The translations under genes and the position numbers were made by a program. This document shows, piece after piece, positions 46,704-59,268 of a stretch of 64,000 nt of DNA. Each line of letters starts with the position of its first letter. Within the stretch, counting starts at the first letter, position 1. The notes under the pieces were generated by a model. That model searched no databases. It saw only the letters and a program-made list of their open reading frames with translations, and was not told the DNA's origin. Source of the DNA: Acanthosoma haemorrhoidale (taxonomy: Eukaryota; Arthropoda; Insecta; Hemiptera; Acanthosomatidae); assembly GCA_930367205.1 (NCBI GenBank), contig OV884011.1, positions 40,995,754 through 41,059,753 on the forward strand, written 5' to 3'.

Positions 46704-47933
46704 GGTTAATAATAAGCTGTACTTCTACCTTTATGTACATATTTTTAATTTAATTAATTTATTTTAAGGTTATTTTCTTTTTATTAAATTCTTTGTTTAT
46801 TTACTACTACTCCATAACATTTTCAAATTTATAAAACCTGTAAATATTCTTGGCAAAATGTAAATATTGTTAGATATACAGGGTGTCCTACTTAAACACC
46901 CGAATTGCTTATGTACCGAGAACTATAAATGGTACAGAAAAATAAACAGGACCAAATTTACGTATTTGGCTTCTTTGTATCTTATTACTTGGTTGTATTT
47001 TACGATGTATTACTTGTGAATTTTTAATAAAATAAATATTTTTTAAACTCAATTCAAGAAGCAATTTCTTATTTCTACAATACCTTTATTTCAGATATAT
47101 GCCTAATGTACTAAATCATGTATTTAAGTATACAAGTTATTCACGTTATTTTAAGTAATGATATCAGTAACAAGAGAAAAACAAGATAAAGTGATATATG
47201 TAAATCGCTAACTATAATGTGATAGATATTTCCTAATTCCTTTTTATGACAAAGTAGGCAGATTTATTTTGAATTATTTTTGTAACTTCAGTTGTAAATC
47301 AAGGATCGTCAGTTTCATTTTTTTTTTCAATATCAAAAACCAGGAATCCCAAGCCTACAAAGTAGTTTTTTTAAAAATAACAAATTGTTATTTAAATAAA
47401 ATTACAACCTGCCCTAGATGGGCAATGATAAATGTAATAAAAGATCACACATTCATAACAAATTTACAAATACCCTTTCATTCATACAGCATTTAGAATA
47501 TACATTCCTACAATCAAGACATTAGGGAAGAGAACTGATCAGTGCCAGAAAGTCCAGTGACTAAATATTTACAAAATAACCACTTCAATCTTATCAAGGG
47601 GATTATAGAGATAGGTCATAATTGAAAGTATTCGAGTTCGAGGACATAAATGGTCAGTTAATTTCTGATAAACGTTCAAGAATTTTAAGAAAATTTGATC
47701 TAAAAAAGTCCATTAACTGATGTTTCTATATTTAAGATTGGGAAAATTGGATGCATTGATATTTGAGGGCTTTGTAGATCCCCATAGTCAAAATTGAATT
47801 TACAATGGTTTTATATATGAGTATAATGTTCTCTAGCGTGAGGAGAGATAGACAGAACTGTCTGTTGACTGAAATTATTATTGTAAAAATAATATGTATA
47901 TCATGATTTACATGTCGGAAAAGACAAAAACAA
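46704..47933. other. 3' flank of the F-box gene
   Basis: AT-rich. Contains AATAAA near 47026-47031, a plausible poly(A) signal, and a small palindromic GGGTGT...ACACCC at about 46883-46903. The 75-codon frame at 47269-47496 has no recognisable motif. Confidence 0.5.
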
Positions 47934-48423
47934 AAAATCTACAACTATAAGATTATAATTTTTAACCGATCGCTAAAACATAATTAATGTCTTTGTATAT
48001 TTTCTCTTTCGTTTCATTCTGCACAAAAGTTTTCACTACTTTATTACTGGTAAACTTATAACATTAACAAACTGCATTTTTTATTCTTTCCTTTAAAAAT
48101 ATAATCCATAAAACAATTAGTTTTCTCAAATATTCCGCTGAAGGATGAATACCTGAAAAAATTGATTATGGTTCTGTGAAATGTATTTATTATACTATTT
48201 TATTAATTTACCATTTGTACATTAATATTTAAAATTATAATGAAAATCCGGGAAAACATTGTTTTGACATACTTTCAGGTCTGCTTCCTATAGTGTGTCC
48301 TCTCGTGAACTTTAGAGTAAGAAGGAGGATGAACATCATATATGTTTTCATACCATTTTCTTAAATAAATAATATCTTAATTGATACAATAAAATTCTAT
48401 CCAACATTCAATTTCAAATGTAC
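47934..48423. repeat. Right arm of long inverted repeat
   Basis: Reverse-complement partner of 44281-44766. The outer flanks differ beyond about 20 bp, which places the boundaries near 44262-44281 and 48423-48445. Confidence 0.92.
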
Positions 48424-48979
48424 AAACGAGTAAATTATTTTTTCTCTATCTCTCTCTCTCATATTTTGTATTTCTTAAATTTTACTGTAACGAAAACGGT
48501 AAAACGTCAAACCAAGCTTGGACGTGATACTAACACCCTCTCGAAGGTTTGATAGACCATCCCAACGTTTATTGCCAGTCTGAAAAAGCCTGATAAAACC
48601 CATACATACCTGCGTTTACATAAAATCGATCAATAATAACAAATTAGATGAAGATTAATTTGACATTTATAATGTGGTTTTTATTACTTATATAATTATG
48701 ATTAATTTGCTGGTTCTTGTTAAAATAAATAGCTGGATTGGCTTGATTTATAACAGTGCTTTAATAAATTAAAGAAAAGAAATTTCAAAGCTAACGATAC
48801 TTCCAGTGTATATATTGCACTATTTATCTGATCAATAGAAAAAGCACTTCTGGAATTGACGGAAGTTTAAACACAATTTCTTCATCGCCTTCAGCTTTTG
48901 CACTTTCGTTGCATGTAGTGCAGTCGTAGTTAGTCTAATATCAGTTAGGGTGCCCCTTAGAGGCTTGTTGTTAGTGGGC
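48424..48979. other. Noncoding
   Basis: A short CT-rich stretch (tctctatctctctctctc at about 48444) follows the inverted repeat. No gene. Confidence 0.5.
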
Positions 48980-50081
48980 CAAGCGCCGTGATGTCAACCA
49001 TTTCTTCTCCTTTACTCGATCTTGTGAGTTGTCATCGTGCCGGTAGCGGTGGTGGTGCCATGTCTCGGAAGAGAGGGTTTAGACTGTGCTTCATCGAGTC
49101 GAAGAACTTGATGTGACGTCGTCTGATGGCTTCGGTGATGGTGGGGAGCTCGAACTTTTCGTGCATGTCGGAAGCCTTCATTTACGAAAAGGGGTATGCC
49201 ACAGTGCCGTTCGCAGGATGTTGTTCTGGAAGCTCTGGAGGCGAGTTATGGTGCTGGCATGTAGGAATCTAAACAGTAGAGCTGGCCTCAGGACGCTCTT
49301 GTATATGAGGAGTTTCAGTCAAAGGGATATGGCCTGGCTGGTGATGAGATGCTGGAGAGAGTAGTAAGTTCTGCGGACAGGTTTTAATTTCTTTTGCAAG
49401 TGTGTGCCGAACGTCATGTGCCTGCCTAGGTTGATGCCCAGGTAGCAGATGCTGTTAGCTAATTTACATTGAGTCCCGTCTATGGTAAAGCTGGGTGGAC
49501 GCTTCTTTTTCCCATGCTGGAAAGAGAAGATGATCCCCTGGGTCTTGGCTGGGTTCACTTGAATATGGACAGCTCGCAGCCTGTCGGCGATTAATTGGCT
49601 AGCGCCCTCTGCAGCCTTTAGATCTTTTGTTGGGTTGAGGCTGGTGCTGCAGACCCCAATGTCGTCCGCATATGCCGCTACCTCACAATTGGAGTATGAA
49701 GCTCCTACTATAAGTGCGGTGTATATGTGTACAAAACACTTTAGTGTCCTGTTACCCATGTACTACTCGGTATCCCGCAATTTCGTGTTCGGTTAGGCAA
49801 CTATTTAACTTGCCCATGACTAGGGGAGGTATTGGCTTGGGCTTAGTAGTCGTGGGCTCGGTTTGTGGAGCACGTTGTTTAACCGTGTTTAGTGGTTCGA
49901 ATGAGTTTGTGACATGGGTCGCGGTCTGGGGCACTGTTCTGGGTCGACAGTGTCGTTTGGGCTGTTGGAATCCCTCAACATTGTCGGAAATTTCGTTTTC
50001 GGGGGAATTACGTAAGTCATATGTGACTTTTCTGGGGTCCCTAAGGCTTGTCATTACTCTATGAAGGTGCGTGCGACGCAC
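48980..50081 (-). pseudogene. Jockey-type LINE, internally deleted: ORF1 start joined to RT end
   Basis: The minus strand 50081-49765 reads a Jockey-like ORF1 N-terminal region (Pro/Thr/Lys-rich, TEPTTTKPKPIPPLVMGK). Immediately after, 49759-49319 is the RT second half, with AAYADDIGVCS (catalytic YADD), VNPAKTQGIIFSFQHGKKK and ICYLGINLGRHM. Stop-broken thumb sequence including FELPTI continues to about 48980. Knuckles, endonuclease and RT fingers, some 3 kb, are missing between. It is related to but distinct from the 10-14 kb LINE. Confidence 0.75.
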
Positions 50082-50849
50082 GTCCAGTTAAGGGGGAGAG
50101 CCTCAATTATAATCGTTAATGTACTCACCTGTCTTCACGGGAACAAAGTGCCACTGACTAAAATATCAAAACTTTACCGGACTTGAACTCTTGCCACAAT
50201 GGAAGCTGGATAGCGTCTCTTGTTGTTCAGAAAGTACGCATTCAGTTTTAACACGAGAGCTAGGTTAATTTCAAGAGAAGATAACCTTTTTGAATGTTTC
50301 ACACTTTAGTTGCAACAATCCTTTCGTCTTCATTTATATTTAAAAATATTTATATATCGCAAATATGCATTTATATTTATATATCATCAACACTCGGTTT
50401 TTTAGAGTTGATTGACTTATTTCCATTTCCTACAGCGAACGTTATTAATAGGGTCTTTATTTACTATAGATTTTAATAAAAAATTACCGATTTCGTTTTC
50501 TTGGAAATTGCAATACAATGTTCAGCTTTATTTGCTCTTCAAATCCAATTAAGGTAGAACTCGTCTATCCTTCAGCTTTTTTGTCTTAGCGAAAAAACAT
50601 TCCTTTGTAGGATTCCTTGGTATGAATCGTTATACGCCGAATATCGATAACTCGGAAACGGTGTTATTAATTAATAATAGTGTATAATTATAATATATAA
50701 TTAATAATACTTAATCGTAATTAATATTAATCAAGTAATTGTTTTGTTTTTACAAATATGACGTGTACATAAATTTTGTTTTGATAAGTGTTTGAAAAAT
50801 TTATATTTGTATTTAAGTATAGCTTAAATTTTGGTTTTGCTGTGTTTGT
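50082..50849. other. Noncoding, AT-rich
   Basis: The first ~30 bases (gcgacgcacgtccagttaaggggg) may be the LINE 5' end. Otherwise there is only AT-rich sequence, with a TAATTAATA-rich stretch near 50660-50730. Confidence 0.5.
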
Positions 50850-51000
50850 AACTTTTTTTTTATTGTAATTGTAATTAAATTCCTTTATTGTGCTATAATT
50901 ACAATCTGCCTTTTATAAGGCAATAAGTAATTAAGATAAATGATCTCATTCATACAATATTTACAGTTCATCATTCACTCGCTCATTCATACAATATTTA
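50850..51000 (-). mobile_element. LINE 3' tail, minus strand
   Basis: Same block as at 30777-30958 and 35040-35144. A T run at about 50851-50861 is the A tail of the minus-strand copy, and cacaataaag lies just upstream of it. Confidence 0.65.
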
Positions 51001-51607
51001 CAGACAGCCCAAAGACCCCCCAAATCCACCGCGAAGAGAAAGCGGAGTCTTGGGAAGTCCCCCACGCTCCTCCGTCAGCCGCGTCACCGGATACTAGCCA
51101 GTGGAGGCTGACCAAGAGCGCGAGAGCTCACAGACGCTCAGGACATGATTGGAGAAACTGGCCATTGCCAGGACTCCCACTGTCACGCGTTTATAGCAGG
51201 TCACGAGGCCACTGCCGTTGCAGTCTCCGAGGAGGATTATAGGGATGAGTGGCGCAGTGCAATGACTGTTGTAACTTTTAATGTTTTGGTTTGTTTTTAC
51301 AAAAATAATATTTAGTTCTGCGTAAAAATAGTTTGGGGTTTCAGCTAAGTACTGATACTGTGTGTGTAAATTGTATTTAGTTGGTCGTACAGTTGATTTT
51401 TAGGTTACGCAGGCTGTGCATTTTCTATTTGTACGAACTTCTGTTGTTGTTTTTGTAGAAGTTGTATTCATTTTGTATCTTGATTTTACACTTAATGTTT
51501 GGTCCACTGTCCACTGTCCACACAACTCAATTCTTAAGGTTAATTATTATTGAGCCATATTGACGGTAGGTGGTGCTCACACCAAGAGACAGAGCAAGGC
51601 TCCATGC
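51001..51607. other. GC-richer scrap, then noncoding
   Basis: 51001-51250 is noticeably GC-rich and open in part on the plus strand (TDAQDMIGETGHCQDSHCHA in one frame), without a family I recognise. It could be a LINE fragment. 51250-51607 shows nothing. Confidence 0.3.
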
Positions 51608-52560
51608 CAGTGGTAACCAACTTGGTCCCTACTCCCCCTCCCCACTTGGGGGCGTTCCAGCTTCCATGGTGGTAGGGGTTTTAAAACATTTGTAAGTGAA
51701 ACTAAATGGCTGTTAGATGTAAGTCACTTTTAAGTTGATGATAAATAAGGTGAGCCCCATCACTTTAAAAAAAATCAGTCCATTCACTAGTTCAGTCAAA
51801 TCACTATTAGTAGAAAACAGAATTTGTATAAAATGTAGCCAAGCTACCAGAAATAGAATGGAAGTATTGTAAATAGACTCGTTTGTAGAATCTATATTTT
51901 TTACATATATAAATTTATAACAAGGGGATATGGAACAAAAAAGACTAAATGGTACTATAGTGCGACCTAACACAACTTGCCTTGAAGAACTGTAACAAAT
52001 TATATATGATGAAAAAAGTAAACGTAAATTCGATAGTGGTAGATATAAAAACCTAGGGCAAAATAAAAAAATACCTGTCTTATATCCAAACACGTGGTAA
52101 AATATATTCAGTTTATTGATAATTTTCTTATCTGATATCTGATGAAATCAGGCTTCAGTGCTGTTAATCATACTATGACCAAAGAAAGAAGCCATATGAA
52201 TATTTCCGAAAGAGGAGACCTTCGTTTGTTCCTTACAAAAAATTAGTCAGATATCGAAATTAAATGTAATTTCATCAGACTTCAAGTTTCTATGTATGCA
52301 AAGTCCAAAAAAATAAAAAAAGATTTAACTAAATTAAGTGGTTTTATAAAGATTCATTCTGCCAAAATTAGCGAAAGTCCAACATAAAGTATTTGATAGG
52401 TAATTATTATTATATGCTTTAGAAATTATCATAATACAGTTATTATTATGTGAAGTAACTATGGTTTTTAAACTTTATAAAGTGAATTTACTTCCATACT
52501 TTATAAATCACCATTATTTGGAACCGGTGGGTGGTTTGAAAATTTGACTACTAACATAGA
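51608..52560 (+). pseudogene. hAT element relic, plus-strand copy: terminal repeat and transposase C-terminus
   Basis: CAGTGGTAACCAACTTGG at 51608 resembles the CAGTGGTTCCCAACC terminal repeat of hAT elements. The plus strand 52130-52310 encodes a stop-containing transposase end (ESGFSAVNHTMTKERSHMN, ERGDLRLFLTK), the dimerisation region of SCAND3/ZBED5-like hATs. The core is missing. From about 52130 to 52550 it is the inverted partner of 53050-53490. Confidence 0.6.
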
Positions 52561-53000
52561 TACAATAATTTCTCTTTTGATCGATTGGTCTCCTCACAAC
52601 ACATACGCACTAACTCCAGTTCTCACATCTTATACTCCTCCATTTTGTATGTTGGCCTCTCTGTAAGCTCGTTTAATGTACCCAATGAATTGTTTTCTAA
52701 GATCGTACTCAGAAATCTCAGAGATTACCGCGTACTTCCGAGTTGGAATGGGTACACTCTTCTTTCAATACTTTCTTGGATCCTTCCTCGACTGTGTTAT
52801 CAAGACTAAAAAGCCCACTGATCATCACAATCTTCTCCAATCCAATCAAATGAGCTATAAAATCTCACAGTTTACGGAAGTTTTGCCAAATAATCACAAC
52901 AATAAATTTACTTCCTCAAACCGCAACTTTCTTTTGTTTAATAACAGATGACATTTAAGGAACCTGTTTAGACGGCAGAGAGTGTTGGTATCGTATAAAA

Positions 53001-53500
53001 ACGTGGTTGTCAACCTTTTTCTACAGAGTTATCAAGCCTTTTATACTTTTGTATCTGTGTTAGTTCTTAAGTTCTAACCCCCCACTGGTCCCACAGTAAT
53101 GATGATTGATAAAGTAGGGAAGTAAATTTAATTTACGAAATTTAAAAAACAGGGTTACATCACATAATAATAATTAGATTATTATAATTCATAAAGCATG
53201 TAATAATAATTACCTACCAAATACTTTATGTCGGACTTTCGCTAAGTCTGTCAGAATAAATCTTTATAAAGCAACTTACTATAGTTCAATCAATCTTTTT
53301 ATTTATACTTTGCATACATTAAAGCATAAAGTCTGATGAAATCACATCTAATTTGGATATTTGACTCAATTTTTGTAAAGAACAAGCAAAAGTCTTCTGA
53401 TTGGGAAATATTTAGGAGGTTCGTTTCTTCGGTCATAATATGATTTACAGCACTAAAGCCTGATTCCACAAGATATGAGGTAGGGAAAGGTATCAATAAA
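53001..53500 (-). pseudogene. hAT transposase C-terminus, minus-strand copy
   Basis: The open segment 53496-53299 reads PTSYLVESGFSAVNHIMTEE and SEDFCLFFTKIESNI. It is followed leftward by a hAT-like 3' end; CGTGGTTGTCAACCTTTTTC at 53002 looks like its terminal repeat. Together with the plus-strand copy it makes a fold-back arrangement with a ~0.5-kb spacer. Confidence 0.65.
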
Positions 53501-54239
53501 CTTAATATTATTCCTTAGGTTCTCATATCCACCGCCATTGAATATATGTTTTTTCATTATATCTAATGCTAACAATTCTTCATGGATAATATCAACTGTA
53601 TGACCAACTGAATACAATTTACACACACATTATCAGTATTTGAAATTAGCTGAAAACGAATAAGGCATGGATGTGTGCAACACATAAGTAAGTAAGAAGA
53701 GTCTAAACTTTTATTGAATTAAAAAATTGAAAATTTGCAAACTAAATATGCACCTAGAAATTATATGAATTTAGTAGGCACCAACTAGCTAATTTGTATA
53801 AGCCAGTACTCCGCCTGCGCTAAACTAAAACAACATCGTATTCCTGTCGTTCTGCAAATAAACTGCTTTTGCTACTATTCATATGAAGTGTTTTAGTAGT
53901 AGAACTGTTTCAATAGACTGTTTATGTATGCGGTTCACGAGGGAGTCATGTACAAGTAAATGGATTGTTAAGTTAAGGACTGTATTCATTTGCTCAGTGT
54001 ATGTTGGACATCTCATAGAGAGGTTGGCCATATTGAGTGGCTATGTCGTACTACTGATAAGGGCAAGGCAGCCCGCAGATCCCTCATAGCTTCGATTGTG
54101 GCTAACAATTTACGTCGCAATCTCTAGAGCAGAATTCTAGCGTTCTAGGCTCCGTACAACACACCATATTTTTTATTTATAAAAAAATATTTTAAAATTC
54201 TGAACAATATCGGTAAATCAAATAAACGGTCAAGGTCTC
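53501..54239. other. Noncoding
   Basis: No supported gene. The small frame at 53883-54089 has no motif. May include the worn upstream part of the minus-strand hAT copy. Confidence 0.45.
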
Positions 54240-56720
54240 TTGCGGCAATACCTACTCCGTCGCCTATTAAGCAAAAGTCACGACTATCTAAATGTGCCTA
54301 TAAATTCGTCTGCAGCTAGCTCGATGGAAGTCATATCGTCACAAGCTAGTACATCTACAACAATCAATGAGTCTCCGTTCTTCACGCCCAAAAGTTCTGA
54401 GCTGAAAAATACTGAAGTAGAGTCCACTGGAGTTTATTTAAACACCTACACTACACAGCCTAAAGCACCAGCAATATTCATGGGTAACATTAGTAATTTT
54501 AAATTACTATGCTCTCAATTGACGAAAATTGTAGACACTCGAAAATTCTCATGTCTCAATCGGTCTCAAGACACAAAAATATCTCCAGACACTCCCGATA
54601 CCTATAAGAGCCATTATAAAGTATTTAATAAATACGAAGACTGACTTCCATACTTCTATTCGTCTAGGAATGAACAGCGTCGTGGGCCTGAAGAAGAGAA
54701 ACTAGCAACAAGAAGCGGCCCAACCAGAAATTTGAGGCCTGTCTCTTTGGCTGAGTTAGTTTGGAACAGAGAGGAGTCCCAGTCACTGTCCATTCTCCAG
54801 CATTCCATCCATCCCAGCAATCAGCAAACCCAGCCCCATCCTCAACCACACATCTCTCATATTCCTCCACCTCCAGCTCTTCAGAACTCACTAGCCTATT
54901 AACCTCATTCCTTACTGAGTTCAGAACCCTAATTACCCCTCTTATTTCCATGCTTAAAAATCTTGTTTCCTACCTTAACCCCGTTAAACGAAATCCATAA
55001 GTGGATCATTCCGAATCCTTACCCAGTCTTCTTTCTTCTAGGAATGCGAAAGGTATTCGTAACTAACAAACTGACAGCACTACTCCACGACAACAACATC
55101 GACGTAGCTCTCACTACGTAAACTAGACTTACAAGGAAATGACCATTCGACTATTTACAGTTCGAAAGTACCAGGCATATCAAACAGATCACCCAGATGG
55201 ACGAGCGCGTGCATGTACCTCTGCCATCGTCCATAACTCAATTTCCCACCACATAGTCCCTTTGGTAGCACACAATTTCCTTTTTTAGTACACTGCTATG
55301 TAAGTCAGCACCTTCACATTCCCCTCTTACTCTAGCATCAGTGTACTGCCCTCCCAATAAATCCATTTTCGATTCCCATCTCTTTCTAGACTCCATCGGA
55401 TATCGTTTCCTTGTGGGTGGGGGCTTTAACGCGAAGCAGCAACGAGGACGAGTATTTGTACGTGGACGAGTATTTGTACGTGGACGTGCTTTGATGTCTG
55501 CACTCACACGGAAGCATTGATCCACCATCTCTCCTACGCGCCTCGATGACCTCTCCTCCGACCATAGCCCTTTGATCCTAACCAATTCCCTAAGACCAAT
55601 CCGCAACTTGCTTCCTCTTTCGGTTATTAGGGGTCCAGTTGATTGGAACCACTTCCACCAGCTTCTTACAGGCTCCGAAGACCTCAAAGTTTCTCTGAAA
55701 ACATCCAAAGACCTTCTTGGTTCTTCTCGTCATGGGAGGCATTGTCAACCCACCATCATCCAAAAATTCACAATCAAAATCCTTTACCTCCGCTCTCAAA
55801 GACGTAATCGAATCTAAACGCCACTCAAAAAGAGTGTGGAAAAGATGCCGACATCTTGCTGATCGTCGCATGTACAATCATTACTGCAGATCGATAAAGT
55901 GGCATTTAGCATCTTTCAGATCCGATTTTTTTTAATTCCCACCTCTCCTCTTAGTCTACCAGGGAGCGTTGTAACTGCAAAAATCCTAAAATATCATCCT
56001 GTTTCTTACCCACTCTCTCGTTACGATGGGTCCTGAGTGGCTTCGGATGGTGAAAGGTCGAAAGCATCCACTCTGCCTTCGCGTCGTTTATCACATTGCC
56101 CTTGAAACCAAACAGTATTGCACTGATGGGTTTCTGGACATAGCTCAACCTTCTGACAAGGTTCGGCACGCAGTTTTGCTTCACAAGCAAAATATATTTA
56201 CTACCGAGCGTTTTCCTAATCCTGCAGTACAGCAGGAATTAGGAAGATGAGAACCCCCATCTTCTATAATCTATACACCGCTGATGTCACCTCTACCCCC
56301 AATACCTTCTTGGCAACATTTGCTGATGACACTAAAGTCCTGTCATCCCATCCAGGCCCCGATATAGCATCCCATAACCTTCAAAAACACCTTGATGAGA
56401 TCGAGTATTGGTGTAACCAATGTAGGATCAAAGTTAATGAAGCACAATGTTCCCACATTACCTTCACCCTCTGCCGCAAGTCCTGTCTACTAGTTTTTTA
56501 TAATTCCGTTCCTCTTCCTGTAAGCGAGACAGTATGGTATTTAGGCTTCCATCTTGTAGGTCAAAGGGCTGACATGGAACCCACATACGAGGCTGAACAG
56601 ACGCTTTGGACAACAGTACAGACTACGTCAAAGGACATCCCATCTCTCAATAGAAAAAAATTACTAATCTATAAAGTGATACGTAATCTGGACAAACGGA
56701 ATAGACTATGGGAGATGTAG
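54240..56720 (+). mobile_element. LINE family 2, second copy, heavily broken
   Basis: ORF1 start at 54240-54644 (region QPKAPAIFMGNISNFKLLC), then a jump to the ORF1 tail (54700-55000, matching 26930-27200). A decayed endonuclease follows (55010-55450), then RT pieces: FLDIAQPSDKVRH near 56140 and FADDTKVLSSHPG (catalytic box) near 56320, with YLGFHLVGQRADM beyond. Several deletions relative to the 26.7-29 kb copy and stops in every domain. It preserves the FADD box that the other copy has lost. Confidence 0.75.
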
Positions 56721-57737
56721 CGACCGCTAACTACATAAGATAAATCACCCTATACTCTATTTTATTTATTGTAAAATGATATAATATAATATGTTGTAAA
56801 TTAATTTAAATAAATGTAAATAATATTACCAAACCTATGACTTGTGGTTTAATTATTGTAAACAATAAAAGAAGCAGCTGTAAAAAACTAGATCAGAGAC
56901 CCCTGCTGAAGGAGCCAGGTAGCCCCTGGGGCTGGGTCCTGGTCTAGAATATTTAAGATTAATCCAAGCCTGCAATACGGTTTGTCAGAATAAAACTTCG
57001 CCCTATAGGCTGGATTCGATTGGCCAGAATAAAACCCACACATTCCTAGTGGGAATCTCTGCCTTCGTCTCGCAAAAACTAGCACTTCCTTGGGAAAGAC
57101 CTCTCCCTCCCGGACGACTGTTGCCGTGGCCCTACAAACTAACCAGTAGCGTCTCCCACTGCAATCCAGTCTGCTTCTCTCCTGTTCACACTCGCCATTG
57201 GGATCCGGACGGTTTTCGCCTACCCTTAAATACCAAGTGTGAATTCGTGGTCATTCCAATACCACATAAACTACCTATAAACCTACCCTGTACCTCTTCT
57301 CCTGAACATAGTGCTTTGTCGGGGAGTTGATACTTATCGGCTTTAGAATTCAAAAACAAAGGAAAAAAAGGTACAGAGAAACAACACGCATGAAAGTTAG
57401 AACTAGACTGTTTATTTCAAGTCTATAACCCTGTATATTTACATTCGGGATGTTTACAACCCGACGTTCGGGAGTTAAATCTTGATTAGACCAGAAGGAG
57501 TTTTTAAAAGGATTTATTTGAACTTTACAAACATAAACTATAATTAATAATAAGTGTCAGAGTGACGGGCCTAGTAACAGTACAGAAGGAAGTGGACGTG
57601 AGAGGATAAGAGGAATGATATATAGGAGCTGAGACTTGATAAGCTTTGCTGATGAAGTGCAATCTTGCAGGTGTTGCAGCTGGCAGATGGCCTCTCTATC
57701 TCCTCCGTTGTTTAAGATTCTTAGTCCTCTAAGAATA
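56721..57737. other. Flank of errantivirus C, expected to hold its 3' LTR
   Basis: For a minus-strand provirus the 3' LTR must lie left of the env stop at 57738. Purine-rich GGAGGAGATAGAGAGG (minus, about 57680-57710) could be the polypurine tract. A TATATATC-like box lies near 57610, and AATAAA signals near 57411-57416 and 57511-57518 on the minus strand. Without the other LTR, which would lie beyond 64000, I cannot set its ends. 56721-56880 is AT-rich LINE flank. Confidence 0.4.
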
Positions 57738-59268
57738 CTAAGAAATGAGATTGATAGCGGCAGGTGCATGAGGGCTGTTATCTTGTTGAAGAATTCTGAG
57801 AACGTTGGGATGATCTGGCTGATATATTACTGTTGGTGTAGGGTTTCGTAAGGAATTGGTAGTTTTACATTTTTTAAGGTAGTAGAGGATTACAATTATA
57901 ATAGCGGCCCCTATAATTAAATAAAAATAAAAATAAGTATTGGATTGATTAAATATAAGTGGTTCTAAAACTATGTCTGTTATATTTAGGTTTTCTATTT
58001 CGCTTATATTTGCGATTACATCTATATCTATTTTATTGTACAATTTGTTTATGGTGGAGTCTATTATATGTCTTGAAATTTTGGGGAGTTCTTTATAACA
58101 ATCATTTTGATCTAGGGGTGAGTAAGCTAACGGGTGGTAGGTATACAGTATCATTAGTAAGGCAATTGTCTAATTTGGAGAGGTTAGTGGTTATAAAACT
58201 GTTTATATTATCTATATATCTAATGTTAGTATTGGCTAATTTATATTTGCATGCATTCATCGTTCCAGATGAAATAATATTATTTATACAAGTATTATTT
58301 AAAATAAAAAGGTTTTTACAGTAATATTCATTGTTTAAAAATGTACAATTTGTTGTATATAACATATTAAATTTTTTTATTATAATAGTTTCGTCTATAT
58401 CTAAAGTCACGTATTGTTTGTTAATTTTTACAGGCGAAGGTATGAGTAAATAAGTCTTTATATTTAAATTTGCCTTAGGAAGGTCTACAAAGATATGGAG
58501 TGTTTTATTATGAGTAGTGCAGTGAATTTTACTCATTATCCACAGGATTTCAGGATTCCTAGAAGCTAGATTTACATTTTGGTTTATGTCATGTAGTATT
58601 TGGGACATTAATGATGAGTGTGTGATGCCAATTTTGCATAGTTCCAGTGTTAATGTAAGTTCATCTATTTTGTTGTGTAGGTGTGTCAGAATTATGTACA
58701 TGTCAAGGAATGTCATTTCCTTGTTTATCTTCATTATGTTGTCTTGTTCTGTTTTAAAATTGTTATTAATTAATTGAATGTCCTTTTGAAAGTTTTTAAT
58801 TACGTGTTTATTAAGTTTTATGTCTTGTTCTATGTTGTGTTCTATATTATAGTTGTTCCGTCCTAACTCATTTATTACTTCGTCATAATGTGATTTGTCA
58901 TCAGCTGTCATGGTGCCAGTAAGCCAGCTGAGAGCTGTTCCAAGTCCGTTTATTAGTCCTCTCTTAGTTCGTTTGTTGTGTGATTTTATTAGGTTTAATT
59001 TGTTTTGTGTTTGTATGATAAGGTTTTTGATTATAGGGTATGTCGGTAGGTCCCTATAAGATGGTACATTGTTCTGTATATTGTTTAGTTCCTTGTCAAG
59101 TAAGCTAATGTCATAAAAATGGTATGTCCTGTAGTAATTTTCTATTACCTTTGCGTTCTTTATAGTGTAATGTAGGACTCCGGGGTTATCACTTATATCA
59201 GTCACTGTCATAGTATATGTTAATGTCCATAGAAGTGTCTGGATTAGTACTGTCCGAGTAGGATCCAT
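57738..59268 (-). pseudogene. Errantivirus C env, one frame break
   Basis: Envelope glycoprotein of the insect errantivirus type. The first frame, 59268-58102, has an N-terminal hydrophobic signal-like segment, a furin-like RTKR site near residue 105, and a glycine-rich hydrophobic segment (GLINGLGTALSWLTG) like a fusion peptide. A long helical region and several Cys/Asn glycosylation-type sites follow. A frame break near 58110-58150 separates the end (58154-57738), which carries the transmembrane helix (YFYFYLIIGAAIIIVILYYL) and a short tail. The start overlaps the pol end by 71 bp. Otherwise nearly intact. Confidence 0.85.

Noticed and set aside
46881..46905. ACAGGGTGTCC...ACACCC as a transposon terminus
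   Set aside because: A short palindrome only; no matching second end or duplication was visible.
51713..52093. 126-codon minus-strand hydrophobic ORF
   Set aside because: AT-rich, no family motif, and it overlaps the plus-strand hAT relic; most likely a chance frame.
56880..57330. Exact 3' LTR coordinates for errantivirus C
   Set aside because: Only one LTR could be in the window, so its ends cannot be fixed without the partner.
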